This document shows positions 25,424 through 36,585 of a stretch of DNA of 64,000 bases, piece by piece. Position 1 is the stretch's first letter; every line of letters starts with the position of its first letter. The DNA comes from Ciborinia camelliae (taxonomy: Eukaryota; Ascomycota; Leotiomycetes; Helotiales; Sclerotiniaceae). The stretch spans positions 1,570,883 through 1,634,882 of the forward strand of contig JANPYM010000006.1 in assembly GCA_025890175.1 (NCBI GenBank), read 5' to 3'. A model generated the notes under the pieces. It was not told the DNA's origin. It searched no databases and saw only the letters and a program-made list of their open reading frames with translations. The translations under genes were made by a program, and so were the position numbers.

Positions 25424-26683
25424 ATGTCCAAGTACGACACGGAACTCGAGGACTTTACCTCACTTTTTTCCCTGAAGGGAAAGATTGCGGTGGTCACGGG
25501 TGGTTCGAGAGGTTTGGGCTTGCATGCTGCTTCGGCGTGAGTTTTATTTCTTATGTTGAGAAATAAATTTTGGATAGCGAAAGTTCATGATGTCATATAC
25601 TATATTCCATCCATCCCTCTCAACTTGAACCCCCCTCTCCACTAACCCCTCTCCACCCAGTTTCCTCCAAGCCGGCGCCTCGCGCATCTACATCACCTCC
25701 CGCAAAGCCGCCGCATGCGAATCCGCCATCGCCGCCCTCAACGCCCTCCCCAATCTCTCTGCAGGCGCAAAAGCCATCTCCGTCCCCGCAGACATATCCA
25801 CCATCGAAGGAATCCAGCACCTGGTCTCCGAAGTCAGCACAACCACCGATCACATTGATATTCTATTCGCGAATGCGGGAGCCACTTGGGGTGAGAAATT
25901 CGATACCCATCCGGATGACGCCTTTGCAAAGGTTATGAATTTAAATGTCAAGAGCGTTTTTGGCACCGTGAGATTGTATGGTTCCTCCGCATCCTTCCCT
26001 GTTCAATATGCTGGCTTTTGGCTTGGAAATTTTGTGCACGGGTGAGCGCTAATGAAAAGAAAGATTCGCACCGCTACTCCAGAAATCCGCGACACTTGAA
26101 GATCCATCTCGTGTAATCGTGACCGCAGTAAGCATACCGTACTCAATTCCAAGATTTAGGACCCCCCGATCCCAAATTCCATCCTCCTCACCCCCCTCTC
26201 TATCCCCCTTCATCCCAAGCAACCCCAACCCCCATCAAACCACTAACCCCCCTCTCCCAAATCTAGTCCGTCGCCGGACTCGCCGTCGCTCTCCCCGGCC
26301 CCAACTCCGCAATCGGCTACTCAGCCTCCAAAGCGGCCGCCATTCACCTGACCAAAAACCTCGCCATCGAGCTCGGCCCCCGCCACATCCTCTGCAATGC
26401 CATATCCCCCGGCTACTTCCCATCGAAAATGGCTGACGCGCTCATGGTAACCAAAGGCGGAGCGCACAAATTAGCACACGCGAATCCGAATGGCAGATTG
26501 GGGAGACCCGAGGATATTGCGGGCGTGGTGGTTTTTTTGGCCAGTCGAGCCGGGAGTCATGTTAATGGGGCGAATGTCGTGGTTGATGGGGGGCAGGTGT
26601 TGAGTAGAGATGGGGGTGTTGCTGGGGTGGAGGGGGAGGAGGGAGAGGAGGGGGAGGGGAGGGGAGTTAAGGCGAAACTTTAG
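25424..26683 (+). CDS. Short-chain dehydrogenase/reductase with peroxisomal-type C-terminus
   Basis: NAD(P)-dependent classical SDR, closest in layout to 3-oxoacyl-ACP-reductase/RhlG-like enzymes. Four exons: 25424-25536, 25661-25975, 26064-26127 and 26267-26683; 909 nt, 302 aa. Motifs: cofactor loop VTGGSRGLG (residues 22-30), NAG in ILFANAGATWG, candidate catalytic Ser165 in TASVAG, and Tyr182/Lys186 in YSASK, with PGYFPSKM after it and the usual GRLGRPEDIAGVVVFLAS and GANVVVDGG ends. A low-complexity Gly/Glu tail follows, encoded by a G-rich stretch, and the protein ends in AKL, which fits the PTS1 peroxisome consensus. The substrate is unknown. The third and fourth exons are clearly more GC- and C-rich than the neighbouring genes. 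Confidence 0.88.
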
Positions 26684-26950
26684 CTGGGGTTCGTTTGGTT
26701 GGTTGGTTGGTCGGATATTCTAGTTGTATATCATGAACTGGAAGAATATAATGAACCTCCACCTATACTATAAATATCTAGGTACATAATAAGCGATTTC
26801 CATTCCCAACATAGATAGATACCTAGATACCTAGATACAGTAGGTAGGAAGCAGTAGACAGAGTGTGGGTTTTGATATCAAGACTGAAAACCTTCTTGAA
26901 ACTTCAACCCCCAAGATGAAATTAATCATCTACTCGAGTAGAGTATAAGA

Positions 26951-27046
26951 ATAAATTATAAATAAATTATAAATAAATTATAAATAAATTATAAATAAAT
27001 TATAAATAAATTATAAATAAATTATAAATAAATTATAAATAAATAC
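26951..27046. repeat. 11-bp AT-only minisatellite (TTATAAATAAA)n
   Basis: About 8.5 near-perfect head-to-tail copies of an 11-bp A/T unit in intergenic DNA. Perfect copies suggest recent slippage expansion. Confidence 0.9.
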
Positions 27047-27412
27047 TAATATAATAAAATCTTTGAAAGCAGGAAGCAGGAGCCTAGGGTTTTATTCTAG
27101 ATTGATAGGTAGATATGTAGATAGGTAGGTAGTTCTAAATGGAATGGGAGATGGGAGATGGGAGATGGGAGATGGGAGAAGATCTTGTATAATTAATTAA
27201 TTAACTAGATAACTAACTAGATGATTCCTATCCTGTCCTGTTCTGTCCTGATACTGTTAAAAGTTGAAATTTGAAAGTTGAAATCAAAAGGAATGTATAT
27301 CTAGGTACCTAAGTAGATAGGTAAAGAGAAAATTAAGGGGAGAGGAGGGGAGACAGAGGATGTGTATTTATGTGTTTAATTGTTTTTTAAATTAAGATAG
27401 ATGGATATATTG

Positions 27413-27627
27413 TATTGTATGAGATGGATATGTATGAGATGGATATGTATGAGATGGATATGTATGAGATGGATATGTATGAGATGGATATGTATGAGAT
27501 GGATATGTATGAGATGGATATGTATGAGATGGATATGTATGAGATGGATATGTATGAGATGGATATGTATGAGATGGATATGTATGAGATGGATATGTAT
27601 GAGATGGATATGTATGAGATGGATATA
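27413..27627. repeat. 15-bp minisatellite, about 14 copies
   Basis: Head-to-tail copies of GAGATGGATATGTAT, essentially perfect from 27421 to 27625. Because the unit is a multiple of three and stop-free, it produces long apparent frames on both strands (MYEMD, MRWIC and YPSHT repeats). These carry no sign of being real proteins. Confidence 0.93.
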
Positions 27628-28305
27628 TGAGAAAAAAGAAATATATCAGAAAAATAGAATATATTAGAAAATATAATATATCAGAAAAAAATAAAAATAA
27701 AAGAAAAGAAAAGAAATACAAGAAATATATTTGGAATTCGAGTGTGAGTTAAAACTCTATATGTAGTGAAATGAAGTGAAGGGGAGGATAAATAATCGTC
27801 TATGTATTTATCCTGGAATCCTTTATCTTTTAGGAAAGGATGGGATGGGATGGGATGGGAGATATATGATGTGGATGTGGATGACATTTATTAAACATCC
27901 CTCCACTCGATCGCAATTCCCCATATCAATCGGGGAAACTTGGAAGTGACTCGCAGGTAAAGTAAAGTGAGATTGAGCGTTTTGTTTTGGTCCGTGAGAA
28001 AAGACGGGAGGATTGAGAATTGGATTGAGGATATAGGGCTGAGGATAGAGGATTGAGAAGAGAATGAGGGGATGCGGGGATGTTGGTAAAGCGCAATGGG
28101 TTGTGTTTTGTGTTATTATTTGGATATCTCTCGGGAAATATAAGCTTCGGATGAAAGATATATATTTCTTTGTTACAGAGATAGAGCCTTGGGGGGTGTA
28201 GATAGGAATTGATTGTTGGTTTGATGTAAGGACCTAGGTAATGTGATGAGTCTCCAATATTTCCACTCTTTTGCTGCTTCGAAGTGGAGAGCCTATCTCC
28301 TGTTT

Positions 28306-29379
28306 CTAGAGTTTTGATGAATTCGACAGTACAGAAATGTCTTGCACTTCAACTTCAACATCAGACTCTGACTCAGACTCAACTTCAACATCAAAGAAAG
28401 CATCCAGCCTCTTTATCTCATCGTCATCGTCATCCCTCCCCTCTCTCACCACCCGATTAATAGCTCCATCATCCCACGCAATTCCATGCCACAACAAGAT
28501 GCCCAAATCTCTCGCAAGTCTCACTCCTTTCATCAAATGATCCCTTTTCAGCTCTGGAATTCGAGTCGTGAGTTCGGTCCAGAAAATCTTTCGCAGATAT
28601 GTCGCTTGGGGATGGTAGTGAAAACCATTTGAAGATACCTCGCCGAGGATTTCTTCAAGTCCGTAAAAACAGATGCCGAAGGGTAGAGGTTCGGCTTCGG
28701 CCCAGTCGACGAGTCCGATGAGGTGGTGGGTATGGGGGTTTATTATCATATTGCTTGGAACTATGTCGCCATGAGTAAGTACCCATGGAAGGGTTTCAAT
28801 CTGGGGGATGTTTTGAAGGATTCTTTTGGCCGTGGGTTGGAATCGCATGGGTAAATCTTTGCATAGTAATTCAAGACGGGAACGTAGTGATGATCCCACG
28901 ACACCAACAGGAAGGGATGTATAATTTTTTCGATACCATCCTATAGCCAGAAATGCCGCCAAATCTTTACATAGAATTGCTCGAGCCGCGGTACCGTTAG
29001 CCAGAGATGCATTGCTTGTTCGGTAATCTTTATATGAAACTCCCGGTAATCGGTTCATCGAATATACCAACAATCCAGACTTCAAAAGAGTGGTAACATA
29101 AGTGGTTCGAGGAGCCAATCTCCCGTATACTTCTCGTGCAGCATGAGTTATTAAGAGATTTAATTTATATTGACGAGGTCGGAATTGAACAATGGTATCG
29201 ACTCCCACGAAAAAGGTCAATGAGCAATATCCTTGACATGCAGGCTCCTCGATATCCTTCCCCGGGAATGCATCTTTAACGAATTCGTAACAAGTCTGTC
29301 TATCTTCTTTATCAAGTCCATTGCGGGTGTAAAAATTATCAATGGGGGACAATGCATCTATCGCCTGCTTGACAGACAT
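28306..29379 (-). CDS. Aminoglycoside phosphotransferase/choline-kinase-fold protein
   Basis: Single-exon 357-aa protein of the APH kinase-like superfamily, which in fungi is large and mostly uncharacterised. The catalytic loop is LTHGDIVPSNMII (HGDxxxxN), followed by the metal-binding LVDWAEAEPLPFG in place of DFG. The N-terminal lobe is less clear: QGYCSLTFFVG may hold the nucleotide loop. The tail is highly acidic (DDDDDEI, ESESESDVEVEV). Likely activity is phosphorylation of a small hydroxyl compound, or a degenerate kinase; the phosphate acceptor is unknown. Start MSVKQAIDAL is the first Met. Confidence 0.82.
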   Translation of the reverse strand: MSVKQAIDALSPIDNFYTRNGLDKEDRQTCYEFVKDAFPGKDIEEPACQGYCSLTFFVGVDTIVQFRPRQYKLNLLITHAAREVYGRLAPRTTYVTTLLKSGLLVYSMNRLPGVSYKDYRTSNASLANGTAARAILCKDLAAFLAIGWYRKNYTSLPVGVVGSSLRSRLELLCKDLPMRFQPTAKRILQNIPQIETLPWVLTHGDIVPSNMIINPHTHHLIGLVDWAEAEPLPFGICFYGLEEILGEVSSNGFHYHPQATYLRKIFWTELTTRIPELKRDHLMKGVRLARDLGILLWHGIAWDDGAINRVVREGRDDDDDEIKRLDAFFDVEVESESESDVEVEVQDISVLSNSSKL

Positions 29380-30975
29380 ATTGAAAGTTCATATTGATAC
29401 TTCATATATGTACGTATTCATCGTTGTCTTGTCTTATCAAATGGTATGTAATACCAAAGTTCTCTACGGAGTTGTAGAACAATTCCACGAAAGTGGCATG
29501 GCTAGGCACACGAACCCCGCCTTTTGATCACTTCATCGGGTGACTTGCAGTGAGATAAGACATGAGAAGGCTTTTTATGATCCACGGTACGTTCACCAAT
29601 GATTTTGAAGAGTGTGGTATCATATTTCATGTGTTTACTCGAGCAAGTGATGCAAATTCGATTGATTCCTTGCATTGAGTCGAGTCGAGTCGAGTCTAGC
29701 TCGTAAAACATTTCCGATGTATCCGATATAAGGTTATCTTAGAGAGTTCGAAGTGAGGGGAATAAACCTTGACCCTGACCTTGACCTTGACGCATGCACT
29801 AAGATGGCTTTGGTAATGATTTGCAGAAGATCCAAACGGGAACTAGTGCACCACAGCTCACCTGAGACCTCATCTCCTCGAGCGAGCTTTCTCATGTGAA
29901 AAGAATAACATTGAAACATCTGGAGCCGAACATCTTAAACCTCATTGATTTGTTTTTGATCATATCGGCGCCCAGAAGTTGAAGTATTGATTACAGTACA
30001 ACTGTATGACGGTGAAGAAACGTCCTAACGCATTGTTCATGTAGGTACTAGGTACCTACCTGTGCTACTAAGGTACACCGTAAAGCCACCTCGGGTCCAC
30101 AACACAAAAAATGGAGTTCTTCATCTCATTCATCCAATAAGACATCCTCTGACATGGCAAAATTCAAATGCTGGCGTAACGAATCAAATTCTTCAAAATG
30201 GAAACAATCCTTGATGAAATCATTTGTAAGGCTGGCTGGCTGGCTGGCTGGCACGGTGAGATTGGCAGATGATATTTGCCCATAGAAAGAGACGGAAAAA
30301 GAGACCAGCACATAGAATGGAAATTTGTCAATTCTTACCACCCACCACCACCACGGCACTTTTGATCAACCCAGAAAGTATCCAAAACAGCAAAGTTGTA
30401 TTCTTGATTGCTTTATTAACCTTACATCCTAGATACCACTAAACCTTGGATCAAAATGATGAAGGAGGCTTGAAAAGTGCTCCAAACCGGTGCTGAACGA
30501 GTGCATATTTGTGATGAGTGTCACTACCACTGCAACGTTCTTAAGAGATGGCTGAAAATCCGTTGTGATACATTCTGCTGCATCAAGCGAATACTGATCG
30601 AGAAATTAGTACATTACAGATAGCCAGCCTCGGGATAGAGGGGGAAAAGAGGGAAAAAAGGAAAGAAAAAGAGAGGCTTGCTCCATCTACTTTTGTATAA
30701 ATTATATGCTTTTGGCTCCTCTCATCTAGTTTCTAGGAACTCAAGAGTTTGGTACGAAGTATTCTTCTTTCAGATCGTCAATCCTACTATTAATACCTAT
30801 ATATATCCCTTTCGAAAACCACCTACAGGTACCTATGAATTCGATTTTCTCTATCATCCGTCCTTCTGGTTTCATTTCACTAAGAACGTTACAACAGAAT
30901 CATCCTTTTCGTGGTCCTTCATTTCTACCGAGAATACTACATTCTCTTCAACGATATCAAGTTACACAAAATAAG
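29380..30975. other. Divergent intergenic region, no gene recognised
   Basis: Promoter region of the APH-like gene (-) and the DUF2235 gene (+). Small repeats: TCGAG (about 29680-29695), GGCTG (about 30230-30252). An in-frame ATG at 30835 lies upstream of the chosen DUF2235 start at 30976 and may give a 47-residue extension. Confidence 0.45.
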
Positions 30976-32998
30976 ATGGATGAGCTCGAAGGTCAAAGAC
31001 ATCTTCATCCCAAACGCATCATTCTATGTTGTGATGGTACATGGATGGATAGGTATGGTTTTCTTTTCACTCTGATCACATGATCAAATTGCTGACTATC
31101 AATATTAGTGATGATGGATTCACCAAACCATCGCTTATTCCTTACAAACCAACTGGTACATTACAAGTGAGTTACACTGATCTTAATCCTACTATCATTC
31201 TATCAAGTATATTTTCTCCTTCATCAAATTGGAGGTTGAGGGGTTTTTTTGATCGAAAGATTATCCTATCGCACCCCCTTCACCGCCAACTCCACTTTCT
31301 GGCCAATCAAGCGAAGTTCATCCACTAATTGTACCCCTCCATAGACTCCGAGTAATGTGACTCGTCTCTCAAGAGCCCTCAGAAGATATGCTCAAGATGG
31401 AACCCACCAAGTCATTTACTATCATTCCGGTGTTGGCACAGGTAGTAGTATGATGGATACCCTCAGTGGAGGTATGCTTGGCACCGGTATTTCTGAGGTA
31501 AGAATTCATTTGCTTTGAGGTTGGTCATGTACTTACATACATCAAGAACATTCGTGAAGTTTACAGTTTTATTGCCGCCAATTATACTCCTGGTGATGAA
31601 ATTATTATTGTTGGTTTCTCTCGTGGAGCCTTCACTGCAAGAAGTGTTGCAGGGATGATCTCTGATATCGGACTACTCACTCGTCATGGCATGGCACACT
31701 TTTATGCTGTGTTCAAAGATCAAGAGAATTTCAGAAACCCCGATTATAGAGACATCTTTCCAGAACACCCATTTCCCCACAAGCCAAGAGACGGTAATGA
31801 ATACAAGAAGAGATTGCTAGAAGAAGGTTTGACCCGAGTTCACGATCCGAATGGAGCTAGAATTCGAGTTCATGCAGTTGCTGTGTGGGACACTGTAGGA
31901 TCCTTGGGAATTCCAAATATTGCTCTACTTGCAAAACTTGGACTTCCACATTCTACCAAGGAGTACAAATTTCACGATACGAATCTTTCCGGTTGTATCA
32001 GACATGCTTTCCAAGCTTTGGCACTTGACGAACACAGAAGACCTTTTAGTCCTGCAGTATGGGAGATACGGGATTTCGATGATGACCCCACTGATCTACG
32101 ACAAGTCTGGTTTCCTGGATGTCATGCAAATGTCGGAGGAGGGTATGATGATCAAGAAATTGCAAACATTACTTTGGCCTGGATGATGGATCAACTTGCA
32201 TCTATTGGGGTTGCTTTCCACGAGGATGCTATTGACACGATATTTCAGATGAGCGTCCACTACTACGAAACTTTGCCACCCCCTTCCACATCTATCTTTA
32301 GGTTCTCGAAGCCAATCAATGAATGGGCAAATCAAGCCGTATACGAGAAACACCACCCAGTTCGTCCATGGGGCCTCGGCAAGATTTACGAATCAGATAC
32401 CGGAGTTGTAAGTATTTCTATCTTTGGCCTACTTTTATGAACATTTTCGTCGGACGGCAGGTAAACTGACTTTTAATAGTGGACCCTGGCAGGTAAAGAG
32501 ACGAGAACTCCTGGTCTTTACCAGCGTTTAGATCCAGATACTGGTATCTCCATTGGAGTACCAATGACACATACTAATGAACGTATTCACTCAAGTGTAC
32601 GAATTCGACTTGATCTTGGAGGACTTGGTGAAGAAGATATGACAAAGTATAAATGCCCAGCCCTACTCAGGAAAGGACCATGGCGTCTTGATCAAATTCG
32701 AATCAAAGTCACAGATCCTATCCCACCAACTGCTACATGGGGTCCAACAGCTCCAGCGGCATTAGACGATGAACGTACCAGCGACTTGAGATGGGTATGG
32801 GAATATGACGGACCGGAAAAGAATGCACCAGTCATTCAAACTATGATCGAAGAAAATCTTGGTCCATATGAGAGGAAATTACTCCTATTGAATAAAGGTA
32901 AGGGCATGTTTCACAAGGTTGTTGATGAAGCGGATGCAGATGATCGAAGGGCAATACTCACAGCAGAAATTGATGCGAGACGTGGAAGTGATGCGTGA
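30976..32998 (+). CDS. DUF2235 alpha/beta hydrolase (Tle1-like phospholipase-fold domain)
   Basis: Member of the DUF2235 family, which includes bacterial type VI phospholipase effectors (Tle1) and many fungal proteins of unknown role. Five exons: 30976-31052, 31109-31166, 31345-31497, 31547-32407 and 32480-32998; 1,668 nt, 555 aa. The domain begins RIILCCDGTW (Asp about 20), then TPSNVTRLSRAL, YYHSGVGTG, and the nucleophile elbow VGFSRGAFTAR with Ser121. Later come AVWDTVGSLGIP (acidic member), HAFQALALDEHRRPF and VWFPGCHANVGGGY (putative catalytic His). No signal peptide or transmembrane segment is evident with the chosen start; the upstream Met at 30835 would add a basic, Ser-rich leader. 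Catalytic residues look intact. Substrate unknown. Confidence 0.9.
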
Positions 32999-33394
32999 AG
33001 TTCTATTCATAAGTGTTTGATTTATTGGGGGCTAGTTTCCGTCTGATGATCTAATTTGAAATCTGAGGGGATGCGTGAAAGTTTACTTCTCATTTTTGGT
33101 GTTGCTTTTCCAAACATTGATAATCGCTCGATTTCGTTCTCCTTAGTTTGATGAATTGGGAATAGGGAAGAGAAAGATACCAAAATTTTAATGAGCTCTC
33201 AGAGAGAGCAGGGAGTTTTTATTACCTAAGTTCTAATAATGTTATCACATCACTTCACATATCAAAACCATCTTTAGATGAAATGATGATGTAGCGAAGA
33301 TACGAGCACACACGAACACAATCTTAGTAGACCATCTTGCTGATTATTAAAATTTACACGATAAATAGGCCGCGTTAAATATCAAGAATCACTT
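32999..33394. other. Intergenic, no gene recognised
   Basis: 396 bp between the DUF2235 gene and the next plus-strand frame. No coding potential is seen. A weak intron-like end (TAAATAG near 33368) leaves open that the downstream protein has a further 5' exon. Confidence 0.4.
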
Positions 33395-34711
33395 ATGCAT
33401 CGTCGACGCAAAAAGAAAAAGAGAAGATCGCATCGAACGTCCAAAGGTCATATAACGGCAGACGATCTATTACTAGGAGGTGATACGGCCGTAAATGGAG
33501 AATATGGAAAGAGGAGAACTAGATTGGGAAGGGAAGAGGTGGTTAGTTATGGGAGTGGACCGGTTAGTGCTATTGAAGAGGAATTGGAACCAGAGCAGAA
33601 ATTGGAAAAGTTGCATGGTATCTCGAGTTACAAGGGGGAGAGGCGAAAATCGAGCAGACATCAGGTTTATGGGCAGGGATTTGGTGGAGAGGGATTTGGG
33701 GAGTTGCCAGTTAGGAGTCGAATTAAGATGACGGCGGACCCGAGAGACTCGCAATTGGAGAGTGATATGAGGGACTTGACAGAGAATAGGCCGAGGGTCA
33801 ATGCAACGAATTCGAGGATTAGGATTGTACCGGATGCGGCGGCTGAGGAAAGGGAGAGAGAGAGAAAGGAGAGAGAAAGAGGAACGGGACATGGATCTAT
33901 CCCAAGAGTGGCAATTCAAAGTCCGGAACAAGATGAAATTGTCGTGTTTGAAGAACATGATAGTCCAGACGAACGATCACATCGTCGATCGAGATTGGGC
34001 GTTCATGAACGTGCGAGAAGCACGACCAGAACAATCGATACATGGGAAAGAAGTGAAGTGGGTGAAAGCACCATTTTCACCCCGGCTCCGAGGAATAAAT
34101 CCAGGGGGAGAAGCGGGCTTGGTGAAAGAGAAAGAGATACGAAGAGTCCGGGTTTGAAGGAGAGGGAAAGAGAATTAAGCGTTCCGAGAAGTATCGAGAG
34201 CTGGGAACGAAGTGATGTCGGGGCAAGCACGACCTTGACGCAGAGGGAACGGGAGAGGACCAAGAGTCGAACGCCGAAATCGAGAGAGGCGAGGGCAAGG
34301 AGTACGACGAGAACGATTGATACGTGGGAGAGGAGTGAGGTGGGGGCGAGCACGGTGATGAGTGGGCCTGGACATGGGGGTAGAGCTCCGAGGAGTGGGT
34401 TGGGGGCGAGGGATAGGGAAAGGGAAAGGGAAAGGGAGAGGAGTCGAGTGGATAGGGAGAGGGAAAGAGAGAGGAGTCGGGTGGAAAAGGAGAGGGATAG
34501 TGGGTATGAGGGGGAAGGGGAAAGGGATAGGGAGAGAGCGTATGGCGGAAGAGGTTATGATGGGGAAGGGGAAAGGTGGCATGGGAGAGGATATGAATAT
34601 AAAGAGAGAGGACATAGTCCCGTCCCGAGTCGATTGGGAGAGAGTAGGAGGGATAGGAAAATGTGGAGTGAGAGGGGGAGTGGGACGAGTGGTGCCGCTA
34701 GGGGGAAGTAA
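33395..34711 (+). CDS. Arg/Glu-rich low-complexity protein with WERSEVG repeats
   Basis: 438-aa frame, not recognised as a known family. It starts with a very basic block (MHRRRKKKKRRSHR) and is rich in R, E, S and G throughout. At least three copies of a block like TIDTWERSEVGxST are visible (SIESWERSDVG and two TIDTWERSEVG), each after an ARSTTRT-like stretch. The C-terminal third is ER/GE repeats (DRERERERERS) encoded by purine-rich DNA. Probably disordered and possibly nuclear from the basic N-terminus. It follows the DUF2235 gene on the same strand at 396 bp. The start could be further upstream if a 5' exon exists. Its second half reappears after the N gap because of a contig overlap. 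Confidence 0.6.
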   Translation: MHRRRKKKKRRSHRTSKGHITADDLLLGGDTAVNGEYGKRRTRLGREEVVSYGSGPVSAIEEELEPEQKLEKLHGISSYKGERRKSSRHQVYGQGFGGEGFGELPVRSRIKMTADPRDSQLESDMRDLTENRPRVNATNSRIRIVPDAAAEERERERKERERGTGHGSIPRVAIQSPEQDEIVVFEEHDSPDERSHRRSRLGVHERARSTTRTIDTWERSEVGESTIFTPAPRNKSRGRSGLGERERDTKSPGLKERERELSVPRSIESWERSDVGASTTLTQRERERTKSRTPKSREARARSTTRTIDTWERSEVGASTVMSGPGHGGRAPRSGLGARDRERERERERSRVDRERERERSRVEKERDSGYEGEGERDRERAYGGRGYDGEGERWHGRGYEYKERGHSPVPSRLGESRRDRKMWSERGSGTSGAARGK

Positions 34712-35377
34712 ATTAGAGGAGCGAGCGAGCGAGCGAAAGGCTGAGGAGGAGGAGGAGGAGGAGGATTAGTATGAGAAGAAATGAAAGATAATCCGAAAAC
34801 AGAGGCAAGACAAGACAAGAACGAAAAAAGGAAAAAGAGAAAGAAAGAAAGAAATATAGGAGGGAAAACGACGACTAAATTGCATATACACACACATATA
34901 TTTATTTTTCATCATCTTGGAGGATTTTTGGGGTTTTGATTTTGATTTTGATTTTATTTGCGTCTATTTATCTTTATCTTTATATTCCCCCACATAGAAG
35001 ATTAATGAATGAGGTTATGAAATATGAAAGATGAAAGATGAAATATGAAATTCTTTTCTTTTTTCTGCAAAGGGGTGGAGGGAGGATTATCTATCTATTA
35101 ATGAATGATGGAATTAGGAATGAGCATTGAGCATATATAGATAGATAGATGGATAAACGGATGGATGGTAATATTAATACTGGACTGGAGCTAGCTAGCT
35201 GACGATACTTTGATATGTGAAGATTTGGATATAGATAGATATCGATAAATGGGAGTTGAGTTGGGGAATTGAGATGTGGGGATGTAGGGAGGGAGGGAGG
35301 AAGGGAGGGATGGAGGGAGGTAGAGAGGGAGGTAGGTGAGAGAAAGTGGAGGGAGTAGGGTGGTGATGGGGTGAGGT

Positions 35378-35409
<32 letters not shown>

Positions 35410-35669
35410 GAAATGGAGATGGAGATGGAGATGGGAGTGTTTTCATAATTGGTGCTTTTGTATTTTTTTGGAAGTTTGGGGGAGAGAGCAAGTGGCTCAT
35501 GGGTTTTGATATCGATATGGATATGGATGTATGCGGGTATGGGGGTTTGAATATATTATATCATGCATTATATTACGATACCAGAGGTAAAAGTAAGTCT
35601 ACAAAAGAGTAAAATAGCATAAAGTATCATAGTAAAGTAGGCTTCACCTTAACCTTGACAATAATCCAT
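34712..35669. other. Purine-rich low-complexity region ending at a contig boundary
   Basis: 3' flank with GAGGAG, GAAAGAAA, GATAGATA, GGGAGGGA and TGAGGG runs (the last at about 35373-35408). No gene is supported. The sequence from 33806 to 35669 is repeated after the gap. Confidence 0.6.
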
Positions 35670-35679
35670 NNNNNNNNNN
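35670..35679. other. Assembly gap (10 N)
   Basis: Ten consecutive N join two contigs. The 1,864 bp before the gap (33806-35669) and after it (35680-37543) agree at a constant offset of 1,874 wherever compared, so the gap is best read as a missed overlap rather than missing sequence. Confidence 0.97.
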
Positions 35680-36585
35680 ACGAATTCGAGGATTAGGATT
35701 GTACCGGATGCGGCGGCTGAGGAAAGGGAGAGAGAGAGAAAGGAGAGAGAAAGAGGAACGGGACATGGATCTATCCCAAGAGTGGCAATTCAAAGTCCGG
35801 AACAAGATGAAATTGTCGTGTTTGAAGAACATGATAGTCCAGACGAACGATCACATCGTCGATCGAGATTGGGCGTTCATGAACGTGCGAGAAGCACGAC
35901 CAGAACAATCGATACATGGGAAAGAAGTGAAGTGGGTGAAAGCACCATTTTCACCCCGGCTCCGAGGAATAAATCCAGGGGGAGAAGCGGGCTTGGTGAA
36001 AGAGAAAGAGATACGAAGAGTCCGGGTTTGAAGGAGAGGGAAAGAGAATTAAGCGTTCCGAGAAGTATCGAGAGCTGGGAACGAAGTGATGTCGGGGCAA
36101 GCACGACCTTGACGCAGAGGGAACGGGAGAGGACCAAGAGTCGAACGCCGAAATCGAGAGAGGCGAGGGCAAGGAGTACGACGAGAACGATTGATACGTG
36201 GGAGAGGAGTGAGGTGGGGGCGAGCACGGTGATGAGTGGGCCTGGACATGGGGGTAGAGCTCCGAGGAGTGGGTTGGGGGCGAGGGATAGGGAAAGGGAA
36301 AGGGAAAGGGAGAGGAGTCGAGTGGATAGGGAGAGGGAAAGAGAGAGGAGTCGGGTGGAAAAGGAGAGGGATAGTGGGTATGAGGGGGAAGGGGAAAGGG
36401 ATAGGGAGAGAGCGTATGGCGGAAGAGGTTATGATGGGGAAGGGGAAAGGTGGCATGGGAGAGGATATGAATATAAAGAGAGAGGACATAGTCCCGTCCC
36501 GAGTCGATTGGGAGAGAGTAGGAGGGATAGGAAAATGTGGAGTGAGAGGGGGAGTGGGACGAGTGGTGCCGCTAGGGGGAAGTAA
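35680..36585 (+). pseudogene. 5'-truncated duplicate of the Arg/Glu-rich protein frame (assembly artefact)
   Basis: Identical to the C-terminal part of the 33395-34711 protein, beginning in the middle of the frame at the contig edge and lacking the first 137 or so codons. It should not be annotated as a separate gene. Confidence 0.88.

Larger units (their letters stand above)
26684..28305. other. Convergent intergenic region packed with short tandem repeats
   Basis: Between the 3' ends of the SDR (+) and the APH-like gene (-). Holds the 11-bp and 15-bp arrays listed separately, a GATGGGA run (about 27145-27180), TAGGTA motifs and a GGGAT run (about 27838-27860). No gene is supported. Confidence 0.55.

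Noticed and set aside
27392..27721. Repeat proteins read from the 15-bp minisatellite
   Set aside because: Open only because the unit is a stop-free multiple of three; frames exist on both strands, with no leader or composition of a real gene.
34003..34615. Minus-strand Leu/Ser- and Pro-rich frames opposite the Arg/Glu-rich gene
   Set aside because: Shadows of purine-rich codons; low complexity only.
35782..36585. A second, paralogous Arg/Glu-rich gene
   Set aside because: It is identical to the first copy and begins at the N gap; an assembly duplicate is the simpler explanation.
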